From positions 2,019,501 to 2,083,500 of the forward strand of contig NZ_CANMPJ010000001.1 in NCBI RefSeq assembly GCF_947499705.1: a DNA stretch of 64,000 nt. Reading direction: 5' to 3'. The notes under the pieces were generated by a model. It did not search any database. It saw nothing but the letters and a program-made list of their open reading frames with translations, and was not told where the DNA came from. The position numbers and the translations under genes were made by a program. This DNA is from an uncultured Erythrobacter sp. GTDB lineage: Bacteria > Pseudomonadota > Alphaproteobacteria > Sphingomonadales > Sphingomonadaceae. The stretch's first letter is position 1. Each line of letters starts with the position of its first letter. This document shows positions 33,400 through 42,173 of this stretch, one piece after another.

Positions 33400-33807
33400 A
33401 TGCGCACACTCGACGACATCCTTGAAGAATACGATTTCCTCGAAGGCGACGAACGCTATTCGTTGCTGATCGAACTTGGCCGCGAGTTGGAGCCGATGCC
33501 CGACGCGCTGAAAACCGATGCCACTCTGGTGCGCGGATGCTCCGCGGCGGTGTGGGTCTACCCGACCGAAGCGGGCGAGAAACTGCATTTCCTCGCCGAC
33601 AGCAATGCGGCGATTACCAAGGGGATTGTCGCTCTCGTCATTTCCGCTGTTCAGGATCAGCCGGCAGAGGCTGTGGCGCATATGGACGTGGCGGCCGCGC
33701 TCGAACCATTCAATCTCAAGAACCAGCTATCGAGCAACCGCACCCAAGGCGTCCCGAATATGATCGCCCTAGTTAAGGAACACGCGGCGAGACTGGCGGC
33801 ATCATGA
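33400..33807 (+). CDS. sufE: SufE family Fe-S cluster assembly protein
   Basis: A 135-residue sulfur acceptor that activates the SufS cysteine desulfurase and carries persulfide sulfur. The acceptor cysteine lies at residue 47 in LVRGCSAAVWV, the conserved SufE loop. The N-terminal LDDILEEYDFLEGDERYSLLIELG and the C-terminal NRTQGVPNMIALVKEH block fit the family. No suf operon neighbours are present. A repeated hairpin element starts nine bases after the stop. Confidence 0.9.
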   Translation: MRTLDDILEEYDFLEGDERYSLLIELGRELEPMPDALKTDATLVRGCSAAVWVYPTEAGEKLHFLADSNAAITKGIVALVISAVQDQPAEAVAHMDVAAALEPFNLKNQLSSNRTQGVPNMIALVKEHAARLAAS

Positions 33808-33815
33808 TTTGTGCA

Positions 33816-33910
33816 CCACCATCCGGTGGCGCGATATCCTCGCTCACGCGGCCTTTTGGCCGCATTGCTGCGGGCGGGCACTTGCCCTTGCGGTCCTTCG
33901 GACCGACTGC
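33816..33910 (+). repeat. four-hairpin intergenic element, copy A
   Basis: Four consecutive short hairpins follow the sufE stop: CCACC-ATCC-GGTGG (33816-33829), GCGGCC-TTTT-GGCCGC (33848-33863), GGGC-ACTT-GCCC (33876-33887), then, after TTGC, GGTCC-TTC-GGACC (33892-33904). The order and loops match copy B after grxD (42174-42250), although stem sequences differ. The next gene starts at 33918. Confidence 0.7.
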
Positions 33911-33917
33911 TTGAACA

Positions 33918-34265
33918 ATGCGGCGGCTCTATCTCGCCGCTGGAGTGCTGTTCACCGGCTTCGGCGCAATCGGTGCCGTTCTTCCCATCGTACCTACCGT
34001 CCCGTTCCTGCTGGTGGCAGTGTTCTGCTTCGCGCGGAGCAATCCAGCTTGGGAGCAGAAAATTCTGGATCACCCAACGTGGGGTCCGCAAATCGAGGAT
34101 TGGCGGGAACGCCGCGCAATCTCGCGCAAGGCCAAAGTGCTTGCCATCGCCTCAATCGCGGCGGGGGTCGGCTTCACTTGGGTTACCTTGGGCTTTCCAT
34201 GGGTGTGGATTTCCGTCGCAGTGCTGGTGATCGTGGGCGGCTGGATCGCGACGCGCGATGAGTGA
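33918..34265 (+). CDS. YbaN family (DUF454) membrane protein
   Basis: A 115-residue inner membrane protein of the YbaN/DUF454 family. MRRLYLAAGVLFTGFGAIGA and VLPIVPTVPFLLVAVFCFARSNP are the conserved start. About three spans are predicted, with a cytoplasmic loop (RERRAISRKAKVLA). The family has no assigned biochemical function. It overlaps the GNAT gene by eight bases, so the two are probably cotranscribed. Confidence 0.85.
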   Translation: MRRLYLAAGVLFTGFGAIGAVLPIVPTVPFLLVAVFCFARSNPAWEQKILDHPTWGPQIEDWRERRAISRKAKVLAIASIAAGVGFTWVTLGFPWVWISVAVLVIVGGWIATRDE

Positions 34266-34740
34266 TGCCAATTCCATTGGCAGGAAGGGCATTTTGCTGC
34301 GGGCTCCAGAGGAAAAGGAACTTCCCGCCGCAAGCGCGCTTTGCATGCGGTCAAAGGGCTATTGGGGCTACGATGCCGCCTTTATGGAGGCTTGCCGCGA
34401 CGAGCTCACGCTGACGAAAAGAGACTTGGTCGAAAGCACTGTGATCTTGGCTGTTCAGGAGCAGACAATCGCGGGGATCGCCCAAGTCACATTTGAGGAC
34501 GGCGAGGCAGGGCTAGACAAGCTGTTTATCGAACCTGACATGATTGGCCATGGCATCGGCAGGCTTCTGTTCGATTGGACATGCGCGCATGCCTTGGCGG
34601 AAGGCGCGACGAGCTTGACGGTAACCGCCGATCCCGATGCAGCGCCGTTTTACGAAAAGATGGGATTTGCGCGAACCGCAGAGGAACCGTCAGGCTCCAT
34701 CCCAGGACGGGTGCTGCCCGTTCTCTCGCTAAAGCTCTAG
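34258..34740 (+). CDS. GNAT family N-acetyltransferase
   Basis: A 160-residue acetyl-CoA-dependent acyltransferase. The acetyl-CoA loop is the region IEPDMIGHGIGRLLFDWTCA (family form Q/RxxGxG/A) and VTADPDAAPFYEKMGFARTAE provides the usual final motif. The acceptor is unknown. It is read from an ATG inside the end of the DUF454 gene. Confidence 0.85.
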   Translation: MSDANSIGRKGILLRAPEEKELPAASALCMRSKGYWGYDAAFMEACRDELTLTKRDLVESTVILAVQEQTIAGIAQVTFEDGEAGLDKLFIEPDMIGHGIGRLLFDWTCAHALAEGATSLTVTADPDAAPFYEKMGFARTAEEPSGSIPGRVLPVLSLKL

Positions 34741-34741
34741 C

Positions 34742-35242
34742 CTAAGCTCCGACGCTGTCGCGCACCACGGCCACACCGGCCTCGCGCTGCTCTTTCAGCT
34801 CTGCCTTCAGCACTTGCGGATCGCGCGCGAAGACAAATCCGAAGCTCACGCCGCCTTCCTTGCCAATGGTGGCATGGTGGAGCTTATGCGCCTGAACCAG
34901 TCGCTTGGCATAGCCTTTCTTAGGGACCCATTTGAAATAGCGCTGATGCACCAATCCGTCGTGGATCAGCGTGTAGATCACGCCGTAGAGTGAGATTCCA
35001 ACCGCAAACCACCACAGCGCGTCCCAATAGAGCGAGCCGTAGATATACATTGCGGCGTTGATCGTGCCGAACACGACCGCGAACAGGTCGTTCTTCTCCA
35101 GCACATTGTCATGCGGCTCGTGGTGATCGCGGTGCCACGCCCAGCCCCAGCCATGCATGATATATTTGTGCGCGTACCACGCGAACAATTCCATGCCGAT
35201 CAGTGCGGCCAAGACAGTCAGGATCACTTCAAGCCAGCTCAT
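34742..35242 (-). CDS. crtZ: beta-carotene hydroxylase
   Basis: A 166-residue membrane di-iron hydroxylase that adds 3-hydroxyl groups to beta-carotene rings (or to canthaxanthin rings). The histidine clusters AHKYIMHG, HRDHHEPHDN, HDGLVHQRY and VQAHKLHHA match CrtZ. It overlaps crtW by 14 bases on the same strand, so the pair could make ketolated, hydroxylated carotenoids such as astaxanthin from beta-carotene. No crtB, crtI or crtY is in the window, so the precursor pathway is elsewhere. Confidence 0.92.
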   Translation of the reverse strand: MSWLEVILTVLAALIGMELFAWYAHKYIMHGWGWAWHRDHHEPHDNVLEKNDLFAVVFGTINAAMYIYGSLYWDALWWFAVGISLYGVIYTLIHDGLVHQRYFKWVPKKGYAKRLVQAHKLHHATIGKEGGVSFGFVFARDPQVLKAELKEQREAGVAVVRDSVGA

Positions 35243-36014
35243 GCTGCAACTCTTTCTCTACGCCCGCTTTCCCAACGCCCGCTTTCTTTGCGCCGGGCAG
35301 CGCCCACCATGGCACATCGGGACGGCGGTGGTGCTCGAGATGATAGCCGAAATGGAAGCACGTGGCGAGACTTGCCAGAGTGCCGAAATCATTGGTGCGC
35401 GCATTGTGATCATCGGCAAACGGTTTGTCTTCAGCGTGATAATGCGGCCGGTAGGTGCCGAAATAGAAGAGTTGCAGAGACGATAGCAGCGCAGGCGCGC
35501 CATACAGGACAAATATCTGCGCCATCGGAATGCCGATCACCAGCCAGTAAATTCCGACCACCGTGTGGACATACAGCAGCGACCGCCAGCCGAAATAGCG
35601 CTTGAAAAACGTCCCGTACCATTTCACAAAATGGCTCGGATTGTTCTCGTCAAAGTCCGGATCACCCGCGTGCCCAGCCAGCTTGTGATGGGTGAAATGC
35701 GCATCGCGCAAGGTCTTCCATCCGAAGCCTGCATAAAGGAACAACAGCACCGTCGCGATTGCCGAAGTCAGTCGCTCTCGCCCTGGCGCGAGCGATCCAT
35801 GCATCGCGTCATGGCACACGATAAACACGCCGACGCTGAGCCAACATTGCACCGCTGCCAAAGCCAATGCGAATGGCAGATTGGCCAGGGTCAGCTCAAA
35901 GATGAACATGCCGTAGATGTGAATACCTAACCACGAACCCGCGATAAGCGCAGCAAGCGCCAGACCGACCACAGTCTGCGCATGCTTGCTTGGAAGGGCG
36001 TAGTTTGGTGTCAC
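35229..36014 (-). CDS. crtW: beta-carotene ketolase
   Basis: A 261-residue membrane di-iron oxygenase that introduces 4-keto groups into beta-ring carotenoids. The histidine motifs CHDAMHG (67-73), HFTHHKLAGHAGDPD (from 106) and the late HFGYHLEHHRRPDVPWW, together with a FGTYRPHY segment, are those of CrtW, not a general fatty acid desaturase. The start is a GTG at 36014 without a clear ribosome binding site. It is upstream of crtZ in a two-gene operon. Confidence 0.9.
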   Translation of the reverse strand: MTPNYALPSKHAQTVVGLALAALIAGSWLGIHIYGMFIFELTLANLPFALALAAVQCWLSVGVFIVCHDAMHGSLAPGRERLTSAIATVLLFLYAGFGWKTLRDAHFTHHKLAGHAGDPDFDENNPSHFVKWYGTFFKRYFGWRSLLYVHTVVGIYWLVIGIPMAQIFVLYGAPALLSSLQLFYFGTYRPHYHAEDKPFADDHNARTNDFGTLASLATCFHFGYHLEHHRRPDVPWWALPGAKKAGVGKAGVEKELQHELA

Positions 36015-36086
36015 AATGGTTTAGATACGCGTGAGCCGGTCATTCGGGTGCGTATAGGCCGAATAGAATTGGCTGCAATCGCAGGC

Positions 36087-36902
36087 TCAGTTGTTTGAAC
36101 GCGCCAGCGTCCCAATGATCGGCCCCTCGCGCGTGTTCTGGATCATCCAGACCTTGTCCGACTGTGTTGCAAGCACAGCAACCGACAGGTCCAGCGCAAA
36201 CATCGCAAAGACGTGGATTTCGGTTGGAGTTGGGTCAAGTGAATGCGAAATCGTCGTCGCAACCGGCTTTTCGTCATTTGGCCCACGATTACCCATCGTA
36301 ATGCACGAATTGGTGAACTTTCGGCTCCCGACAATCTCGCCGTCTTTTACTTCGTATCGGTAGTGTCCGCCGAACGGCATTGTATCGAGCGATTCCTGCG
36401 GGACGAGGTAATAGACGTATAGGCTGCCGTCGCTCTTGCCGGTGGGCAGGACAACCGTGTTGAACGGCTTCTGCGAGCAACGCTGCATTTCCTCATTGAC
36501 GGGCAACCGGCTCGCGACTGCCTTAGTAGCCTCGGCGGCGGTCAGAATTCGCGCTCCAGCCGGATACTCGGTTTTCTGACGAACTTTTTTGCCATCATAG
36601 ACCCCTGACCAAACGGCTTCGAAGCCACCATCGATCGGGCGATAGAACACCGCCTCATGGCCCTTTGGCACATCATTGATGATCCAGCCGCGCACTCTCT
36701 TCGCGCCGGGGTTACGCACATCCTCAAGCATTGCATCGGTTGTGTGCCACGCTGCCTGATCGTGCCGATACAGCGCCTCGCCGCGTTGCAGGGCCAGCGC
36801 GATGGCTGCGGATTCGCTTTCGGTTGGGGGTTCCTGCGCGGCAAGTGGTGCGACGAAAACGCCCGCAATCAAAGCAACCCAATGTCCAATCCTTGCAAGC
36901 AT
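36087..36902 (-). CDS. secreted protein of unknown function
   Basis: A 271-residue exported protein. The ATG at 36902 is preferred over 36932 because it gives a typical signal peptide (MLARIGHWVALIAGVFVAPL, cleaved near AAQE) and follows AAGGGGG. The mature region is soluble, with two cysteines (MQRCSQKP and FTNSCIT) and no recognised domain. It is flanked by crtW and a thioesterase gene on the same strand. I do not recognise the family. Confidence 0.7.
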   Translation of the reverse strand: MLARIGHWVALIAGVFVAPLAAQEPPTESESAAIALALQRGEALYRHDQAAWHTTDAMLEDVRNPGAKRVRGWIINDVPKGHEAVFYRPIDGGFEAVWSGVYDGKKVRQKTEYPAGARILTAAEATKAVASRLPVNEEMQRCSQKPFNTVVLPTGKSDGSLYVYYLVPQESLDTMPFGGHYRYEVKDGEIVGSRKFTNSCITMGNRGPNDEKPVATTISHSLDPTPTEIHVFAMFALDLSVAVLATQSDKVWMIQNTREGPIIGTLARSNN

Positions 36903-36954
36903 TAGTGCGACCCCCTTTTCTCGGACATGCATGAAGGTTCGGTATTACCGCAGC

Positions 36955-37356
36955 TTAGTCAATCTCAGGAAAGAAAAATTCACGCATGTGTTCGCCGATC
37001 CGCGCCGGGCGGAGGGTTTTGGCGTCGATGCAGCACCAGCTGGATTTCACTTCGGCGAGCACATCTTCGCCGCGTTTGATCACAGTCGAATAGAATGCGC
37101 GCGCGCCATTGTATCGTTCCAGCACGGTGCTTGCGATCACGTCGTCTTCAAGAAAGGCGGGCTTGCGATACGTGATCTCGTGTTTCAGCGCGACCCATGC
37201 CTTGGTCGCCACCTCTTCCGCTGGGGCCAGTTTGTTCCAATGCGCCAACACCGCATCCTGCACCCAGTTCAGGTAGCGCGCATTGTTCACGTGCCCCATG
37301 AAATCGATATCCTCAGGGAGGACTGTAATCGGGAATCGGAACGGGATTGTTGACAT
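36955..37356 (-). CDS. YbgC/4-hydroxybenzoyl-CoA-type acyl-CoA thioesterase
   Basis: A 133-residue hotdog thioesterase. The N-terminal ITVLPEDIDFMGHVNNARYL carries the catalytic aspartate and the DxxGHVNN motif of the 4-hydroxybenzoyl-CoA thioesterase/YbgC group. Its substrate is not evident. It lies divergently from leuC across about 100 bases, which should contain the leuC promoter. Confidence 0.88.
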   Translation of the reverse strand: MSTIPFRFPITVLPEDIDFMGHVNNARYLNWVQDAVLAHWNKLAPAEEVATKAWVALKHEITYRKPAFLEDDVIASTVLERYNGARAFYSTVIKRGEDVLAEVKSSWCCIDAKTLRPARIGEHMREFFFPEID

Positions 37357-37457
37357 AAGTGTAAGTTAAGCAGCCGATCGTTGCTTTTCCATGACTGATC
37401 GCCTGTCGAACATCATCTGGCTTGCCAGTGTTGCATCAACGCCGCTAGTCGATCCGA

Positions 37458-38888
37458 ATGGCTAGCAAACCCCGCACGCTCTACGCGAAAATCTGGGACG
37501 ATCACGTCGTCGAAACCCGCGATGACGGCACCTCGATCATCTATATCGACCGACATCTCGTCCATGAAGTAACCAGCCCTCAGGCGTTCGAAGCGCTAAG
37601 ACTAGCGGGCCGTCCGGTGCGCCGTCCCGAGCTGACGCTTGCAGTGCCCGATCACAATCTCCCGACAACCGCTCGGCGAGATGCTGCAGGCGGGAAAATT
37701 CCCATTGCCGACCCGCAAAGCGCGGCTCAACTCGCGGCATTGGAGAAAAACGCGCCCGATTTCGGCATTCGCTACATCGGCGATGCGGATGATGAGCAAG
37801 GGATCGTCCACGTGGTTGGGCCTGAACAGGGCTTCTCACTTCCAGGCACGACAATCGTTTGCGGCGACTCCCATACTGCGAGCCATGGCGGGCTCGGCGC
37901 GCTGGCTTTCGGCATCGGCACTAGTGAAGTCGAACATGTCCTTGCGACCCAGACGCTGCTGCTCCAGCAGTCAAAGGCGATGGAAATCCGCGTCGAAGGA
38001 TCGCTCGGCTCCGGTGTCACCGCCAAGGACCTGATCTTGCACATCATCGGCGCAATCGGCGCGGCTGGCGGGTCTGGCTACGTGATCGAATATCGCGGGC
38101 AGGTGTTCGAGGAAATGAGCGTCGAGCAGCGCCTGACGGTCTGCAATATGAGCATCGAAGCGGGAGCGCGAGCGGGCCTGATCGCGCCGGACGAAACCGT
38201 GTTCCGTTATCTCAAGAACCGCCCGATGGCTCCCAAAGGTGCCGAATGGGATGCAGCGGTCGCCTATTGGCGGACATTGCACACCGATCCGGGCGCTGAG
38301 TTCGACAAGTCGGTCGTCATCGACGCCGCCAATGTTGCGCCTACGGTCACATGGGGCACCAGCCCTGAAGACGTTGTGGCGATTGGCGGCGCCGTCCCCT
38401 CGCCCGAGAGCTTTGCGGACGAATCCAAGCAGGAAGCAGCGAGGAAGAGCCTCGACTATATGGGCCTCGCTCCGGGCACACCGATGACCGATATTCCGGT
38501 CGAGAACATCTTCATCGGCAGCTGCACTAATAGCCGGATCGAGGACCTGAGGGCTGCGGCAGAGGTGCTCAAGGGGCGCTCAAAGGCTGCCAATGTGCGC
38601 TGGGCTATCGTTGTCCCCGGCTCTGGTCTCGTAAAACGCCAGGCCGAAGAGGAAGGCCTCGACCGTATCTTCACCGAAGCGGGCTTCGAATGGCGCGAGC
38701 CGGGCTGTTCCGCATGCCTCGGCATGAATCCCGACAAAGTGCCTGCCGGAGAACGCTGCGCCTCGACCAGCAACCGCAATTTCGTTGGACGGCAAGGTCC
38801 GGGAGCGCGCACGCATCTGGTTTCACCGGCCATGGCAGCGGCTGCTGCGGTCAAGGGGCGATTGGCGGATGTGCGCGAGCTGACCTGA
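37458..38888 (+). CDS. leuC: 3-isopropylmalate dehydratase large subunit
   Basis: The [4Fe-4S] subunit of isopropylmalate isomerase in leucine synthesis. The 476-residue protein begins with [20 protein letters not shown]. The cluster cysteines lie in [26 protein letters not shown] and [13 protein letters not shown], as in all LeuC. Length is normal. LeuD is encoded about 650 bases downstream, separated by a GFA-family gene and a small membrane protein, rather than directly adjacent as usual. The stop shares one base with the next start. Confidence 0.97.
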   Translation: MASKPRTLYAKIWDDHVVETRDDGTSIIYIDRHLVHEVTSPQAFEALRLAGRPVRRPELTLAVPDHNLPTTARRDAAGGKIPIADPQSAAQLAALEKNAPDFGIRYIGDADDEQGIVHVVGPEQGFSLPGTTIVCGDSHTASHGGLGALAFGIGTSEVEHVLATQTLLLQQSKAMEIRVEGSLGSGVTAKDLILHIIGAIGAAGGSGYVIEYRGQVFEEMSVEQRLTVCNMSIEAGARAGLIAPDETVFRYLKNRPMAPKGAEWDAAVAYWRTLHTDPGAEFDKSVVIDAANVAPTVTWGTSPEDVVAIGGAVPSPESFADESKQEAARKSLDYMGLAPGTPMTDIPVENIFIGSCTNSRIEDLRAAAEVLKGRSKAANVRWAIVVPGSGLVKRQAEEEGLDRIFTEAGFEWREPGCSACLGMNPDKVPAGERCASTSNRNFVGRQGPGARTHLVSPAMAAAAAVKGRLADVRELT

Positions 38889-39292
38889 TGTTCGGTGCCT
38901 GCCATTGCGGTGCAGTGACCGTCGCGTTGGTTGCCAAGCCGGAATACATCAATCTGTGCGATTGTTCGTTGTGCGCGAAATCGGGCGGCGCTTGGGGTTA
39001 CTTCACGGCAAGCGACGTCGCGATCACCGGAATTACCTCCAGCTATCGCCGTGCGGACTATGAAAAGCCGGCAGTGGAAATGCACTTTTGCCCAAGCTGC
39101 GGCACGACAACGCACTGGGTGCTTACCGAACATCACGAAGGCGACCGGGTTGGCGTCAACATGCGCATCTTCGAGCCCAGTGAACTGAACGGCATCGAGG
39201 CCCGCACTCTGGACGGTCGCAACTGGACCGGCAAAACCGAGGCAGCCCATCGCCGAGCCCCCGGACAATTGGGCACCGATGTGTTTCTCTGA
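38888..39292 (+). CDS. GFA family (DUF636) zinc-binding protein
   Basis: A 134-residue protein of the GFA (glutathione-dependent formaldehyde-activating) fold. The metal ligands are GACHCG (CxC), CDCSLCAKSGG (CxxC) and FCPSCGTTTHW. Many family members are not true GFA enzymes, so no reaction is claimed. The ATG at 38888 is the last base of the leuC stop, so it is coupled to leuC. The longer frame from 38690 is antisense-like sequence inside leuC and is rejected. Confidence 0.88.
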   Translation: MFGACHCGAVTVALVAKPEYINLCDCSLCAKSGGAWGYFTASDVAITGITSSYRRADYEKPAVEMHFCPSCGTTTHWVLTEHHEGDRVGVNMRIFEPSELNGIEARTLDGRNWTGKTEAAHRRAPGQLGTDVFL

Positions 39293-39338
39293 ACGTTGAC
39301 GTCTTGCAATGGTCGCACACGCGGAGCATGAGAATTCA

Positions 39339-39533
39339 ATGACTGACGATACCCCCGAAGAAACTCCCAAGAAATCCGGCCCAAGCAAAGCAGCGATCGG
39401 CGCCGCGGCGACGATTGGCTCCGCTGCGATTGCAGCGGCGCTGCTCTATGCTGGCAAACGGTTCAAGAAAAAGCCCAACGAGCCGACCCAACCCGGGCCT
39501 ATTCCTTCTGGCGAAAAGCCGGAAACCGACTGA
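39339..39533 (+). CDS. small single-span membrane protein, unknown
   Basis: A 64-residue protein: a Thr/Glu/Pro-rich start (MTDDTPEETPKKSGPSK), an Ala-rich span (AAIGAAATIGSAAIAAALLY), and a basic Pro-rich tail. The ATG at 39339 is favoured over 39309 by the cleaner N-terminus, but neither has a perfect ribosome binding site. It lies between leuC-GFA and leuD and could be cotranscribed with them. I do not recognise the family. Confidence 0.6.
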   Translation: MTDDTPEETPKKSGPSKAAIGAAATIGSAAIAAALLYAGKRFKKKPNEPTQPGPIPSGEKPETD

Positions 39534-39542
39534 GGCTATCTC

Positions 39543-40142
39543 ATGGACAGACTTTCGCGCATTTCCGGCCGGGCGATCCCGTTCGGTGCCAAGAATATCG
39601 ACACCGACATCATCATCCCTTCCAAGTGGCTGAAGACAATCACGCGCGAGGGCCTTGGCGAAGGCGCGTTTGAGACCATCCGGACCGAACCCGGCAATGT
39701 GTTCGATGATCCGGCTTACGCAGACGCACCGATCCTGATCGCGGGCGATAATTTTGGCTGCGGATCGAGCCGGGAACATGCCGCCTGGGCAATTCTCGAT
39801 CTCGGCATCCGCGCGGTCATTGCGCCGAGCTATTCCGATATCTTCTCTGGCAACGCGGTGAAGAACGGTATCTTGCCGGTTGTGCTGCCACAGGAAGCCG
39901 TCGACCGCTTGCTGGAAATCGCACGTGACGGCCATCCGATCGACGTCGATCTGGAAACACAGACCGTCACCACCGAATTCCAGGATCGATTCACCTTCGA
40001 GATCGACCCGTTCCGCAAGCATTGCTTGCTCAATGGCCTCGATGAAGTGGCGCTGACGCTCGAGCGGCAAGCCGCGATCGGACATTTCGAAAGCCAGCGG
40101 GCATCAGCACAAGGCTGGCTCGCGCACGGCACCAATTCCTAA
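39543..40142 (+). CDS. leuD: 3-isopropylmalate dehydratase small subunit
   Basis: The swivelling-domain subunit of isopropylmalate isomerase. The 199-residue protein has [20 protein letters not shown] near the start and the conserved [18 protein letters not shown] loop, followed by [10 protein letters not shown]. It complements leuC, upstream. It is followed by an alcohol dehydrogenase-type gene after 13 bases. Confidence 0.96.
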   Translation: MDRLSRISGRAIPFGAKNIDTDIIIPSKWLKTITREGLGEGAFETIRTEPGNVFDDPAYADAPILIAGDNFGCGSSREHAAWAILDLGIRAVIAPSYSDIFSGNAVKNGILPVVLPQEAVDRLLEIARDGHPIDVDLETQTVTTEFQDRFTFEIDPFRKHCLLNGLDEVALTLERQAAIGHFESQRASAQGWLAHGTNS

Positions 40143-40155
40143 AAGAGAGACCCAA

Positions 40156-41154
40156 ATGAAAGCCATCCGCACCCACGAAGTCGGCGGCCCTGAAACGCTT
40201 ACGCTTGACGAAGTTGACGCACCCTCGCCCGGCAAAGGCGAAGTGCTGGTCGCGGTGAAGGCCTGCGCGATCAACTATCCCGACACGTTGATGATCCGCG
40301 ATCTCTATCAATTCAAACCCGAGCGACCCTATTCCCCCGGCGGGGAGTTGGCCGGTGTGATTGAGGCTGTTGGCGAAGGAGTGGAAGGCTACTCGGTCGG
40401 CGACCGTGTCATGGCTGGGCTCGGCAATGGCGGGCTTGCGGAAAAAGTTGTGGTTCCAGCTGGCCGAATGTTCCCAATCCCTGACGGTGTGCCGTTCGAA
40501 AAGGCCGCCTCGCTCTTGATGACCTATGGCACCACGATCCACGGGCTGAAGGATCGCGGCCACATCAAGGAAGGCGACGTCGTCCTGATCCTTGGCGCGG
40601 CAGGCGGCGTTGGCCTGTCCGCAGTCGAACTGGCCAAGGCTTTCGGAGCGCGCGTTGTCGCAGCGGTCTCCAGCGAAGCCAAAGGCGAAGTGGCGCGCAA
40701 TGCTGGTGCCGACGAAATCGTGATCTATCCGCGCGACGAAATGGACAAGGCCGCGTCCAAGGAACTCGCTGGCAAGTTCAAGGAAGCCTGCGGTCCGACC
40801 GGCGCCAACATTGTCTACGACATTGTCGGCGGGCAATATTCCGAACCGGCGCTACGATCGATCGCTTGGGAAGGTCGCTTCCTGGTAGTCGGATTCCCTG
40901 CCGGGATCGCGAAGATGCCGCTCAACCTGACACTGCTAAAAAGCTGTGACATTTGCGGCGTGTTCTGGGGTGCATTCACGGCGCGCGAACCGGCCAAATT
41001 CGTCGCTCAGGTCAACGAGCTGTTCGAATTGATGAAAGCCGGAAAGATCGATCCGCTGGTTTCCGAAACCTTCCCCCTGGAACGCGCAGGCGAAGCGATC
41101 GCCAAGCTGGAAAACCGCGAGGCAGTCGGCAAACTTGTGGTGACGATGGGGTAG
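40156..41154 (+). CDS. NADPH:quinone oxidoreductase family MDR protein
   Basis: A 332-residue medium-chain dehydrogenase/reductase of the zinc-independent quinone oxidoreductase group. The catalytic-domain start is KAIRTHEVGGPETLTLDEVD, and the Rossmann fold has VLILGAAGGVGLSAVELAKA, which binds NADPH. It lacks the zinc-binding cysteines of alcohol dehydrogenases. Substrate unknown. A GAGAGA ribosome binding site precedes the ATG. It may be cotranscribed with leuD. Confidence 0.88.
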   Translation: MKAIRTHEVGGPETLTLDEVDAPSPGKGEVLVAVKACAINYPDTLMIRDLYQFKPERPYSPGGELAGVIEAVGEGVEGYSVGDRVMAGLGNGGLAEKVVVPAGRMFPIPDGVPFEKAASLLMTYGTTIHGLKDRGHIKEGDVVLILGAAGGVGLSAVELAKAFGARVVAAVSSEAKGEVARNAGADEIVIYPRDEMDKAASKELAGKFKEACGPTGANIVYDIVGGQYSEPALRSIAWEGRFLVVGFPAGIAKMPLNLTLLKSCDICGVFWGAFTAREPAKFVAQVNELFELMKAGKIDPLVSETFPLERAGEAIAKLENREAVGKLVVTMG

Positions 41155-41230
41155 TCGAAACTGCGCGGGTAATGCTTGCCGCTGGCCTCGCGCACGCCTA
41201 TTTCCAAGATACGATTTTCCGGAGGGACAC

Positions 41231-41554
41231 ATGACAGATTTCAAGGATCGCGAACGCGCGGAAGAAGCCAAGTTCGCCATGGACGAAGAAACCGCGTTCA
41301 AGGTTGCTGCACGCCGCAACCGCTTGCTTGGCGAATGGGCCGCTGGCCTGATGAACCTGACCGAAGAGGAAACCGACGCTTACAAGAAAGCGGTCGTTCA
41401 GGCCGACTTCGAGGAAGCGGGTGATGAAGATGTGATCCGCAAGCTGCTCGGTGATCTGACAGCAGCCGATACCGACGTCAGCGAATCCGACATCCGCGCG
41501 AAGCTCGAAGAGATGACTGTCGAGGCCAAGCGTCAATTGATGGGCGATCAGTAA
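41231..41554 (+). CDS. DUF1476 / F1-ATPase zeta inhibitor-like protein
   Basis: A 107-residue helical, acidic protein of the DUF1476 family. In Paracoccus denitrificans a member of this family is the zeta subunit, which inhibits ATP hydrolysis by F1 (family knowledge). MTDFKDRERAEEAKFAMDEE, the N-terminal inhibitory region, is present, followed by ARRNRLLGEWAAGLMNLTEE. It starts a cluster with bolA and a CGFS glutaredoxin, an arrangement common in this order. Direct inhibition in this organism is inferred. Confidence 0.88.
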   Translation: MTDFKDRERAEEAKFAMDEETAFKVAARRNRLLGEWAAGLMNLTEEETDAYKKAVVQADFEEAGDEDVIRKLLGDLTAADTDVSESDIRAKLEEMTVEAKRQLMGDQ

Positions 41555-41558
41555 CGCC

Positions 41559-41792
41559 ATGCCGATGAAAGGCGCGGATATCGAAGCGGCGATCATCGCT
41601 GCGCTTCCCGGTGCGCTGGTCGAACTGACTGATCTTGCGGGCGACGACGATCACTGGGCAGCCAAAGTCACCGCGCCGCAATTTGCGGGCAAGAACCGCG
41701 TGCAACAGCACAAGATGGTCTATGCCGCGTTCGGCGAGAAGATGGGCGGCGAGCTGCACGCCTTGCAAGTGACGACCGTGGTCCCCACGTAA
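41559..41792 (+). CDS. BolA family protein
   Basis: A 77-residue BolA-like protein. The family binds a shared [2Fe-2S] cluster with monothiol glutaredoxins. It carries the VTAPQFAGKNRVQQHKMVY block with the conserved histidine and the GEKMGGELHALQV terminal region. The length matches the short YrbA/IbaG-type group. It lies four bases after the DUF1476 gene and 39 bases before the CGFS glutaredoxin gene, its usual partner. Confidence 0.92.
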   Translation: MPMKGADIEAAIIAALPGALVELTDLAGDDDHWAAKVTAPQFAGKNRVQQHKMVYAAFGEKMGGELHALQVTTVVPT

Positions 41793-41831
41793 TCTGCAAC
41801 AGATCAACCAACTCCAAAGGCCTCTTCCAAT

Positions 41832-42164
41832 ATGGCTGAAGATACCAACGCTCGCATCCAATCCATTGTCAGCGAAAATGACGTCGTCCTGTTCATGAAG
41901 GGCACGCCGCTGTTCCCGCAATGCGGGTTTTCCAGCCGCGCTGTTGCAATCCTCGATCATTGCGGTGTCGCGTATGAAAGCGTCGATGTGCTGCAGGACA
42001 TGGAAGTTCGCCAGGGCATCAAAGCGTTCTCCGACTGGCCAACCATCCCGCAGCTTTATGTGAAGGGCGAATTCCTCGGCGGAAGCGACATCATGATGGA
42101 GATGTTCGAGGCCGGGGAACTGCAGCAAACACTCGACGAACAGGGCGTGGCCAAGGCGTCCTAG
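41832..42164 (+). CDS. grxD: Grx4 family monothiol glutaredoxin
   Basis: A 110-residue CGFS-type glutaredoxin that carries or transfers [2Fe-2S] clusters. The active-site cysteine is residue 31 in [13 protein letters not shown], with the glutathione-binding [19 protein letters not shown] region following. The adjacent BolA gene supports a Grx-BolA partner complex. A repeated hairpin element starts ten bases after the stop. Confidence 0.95.
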   Translation: MAEDTNARIQSIVSENDVVLFMKGTPLFPQCGFSSRAVAILDHCGVAYESVDVLQDMEVRQGIKAFSDWPTIPQLYVKGEFLGGSDIMMEMFEAGELQQTLDEQGVAKAS

Positions 42165-42173
42165 TTTTTCGCA

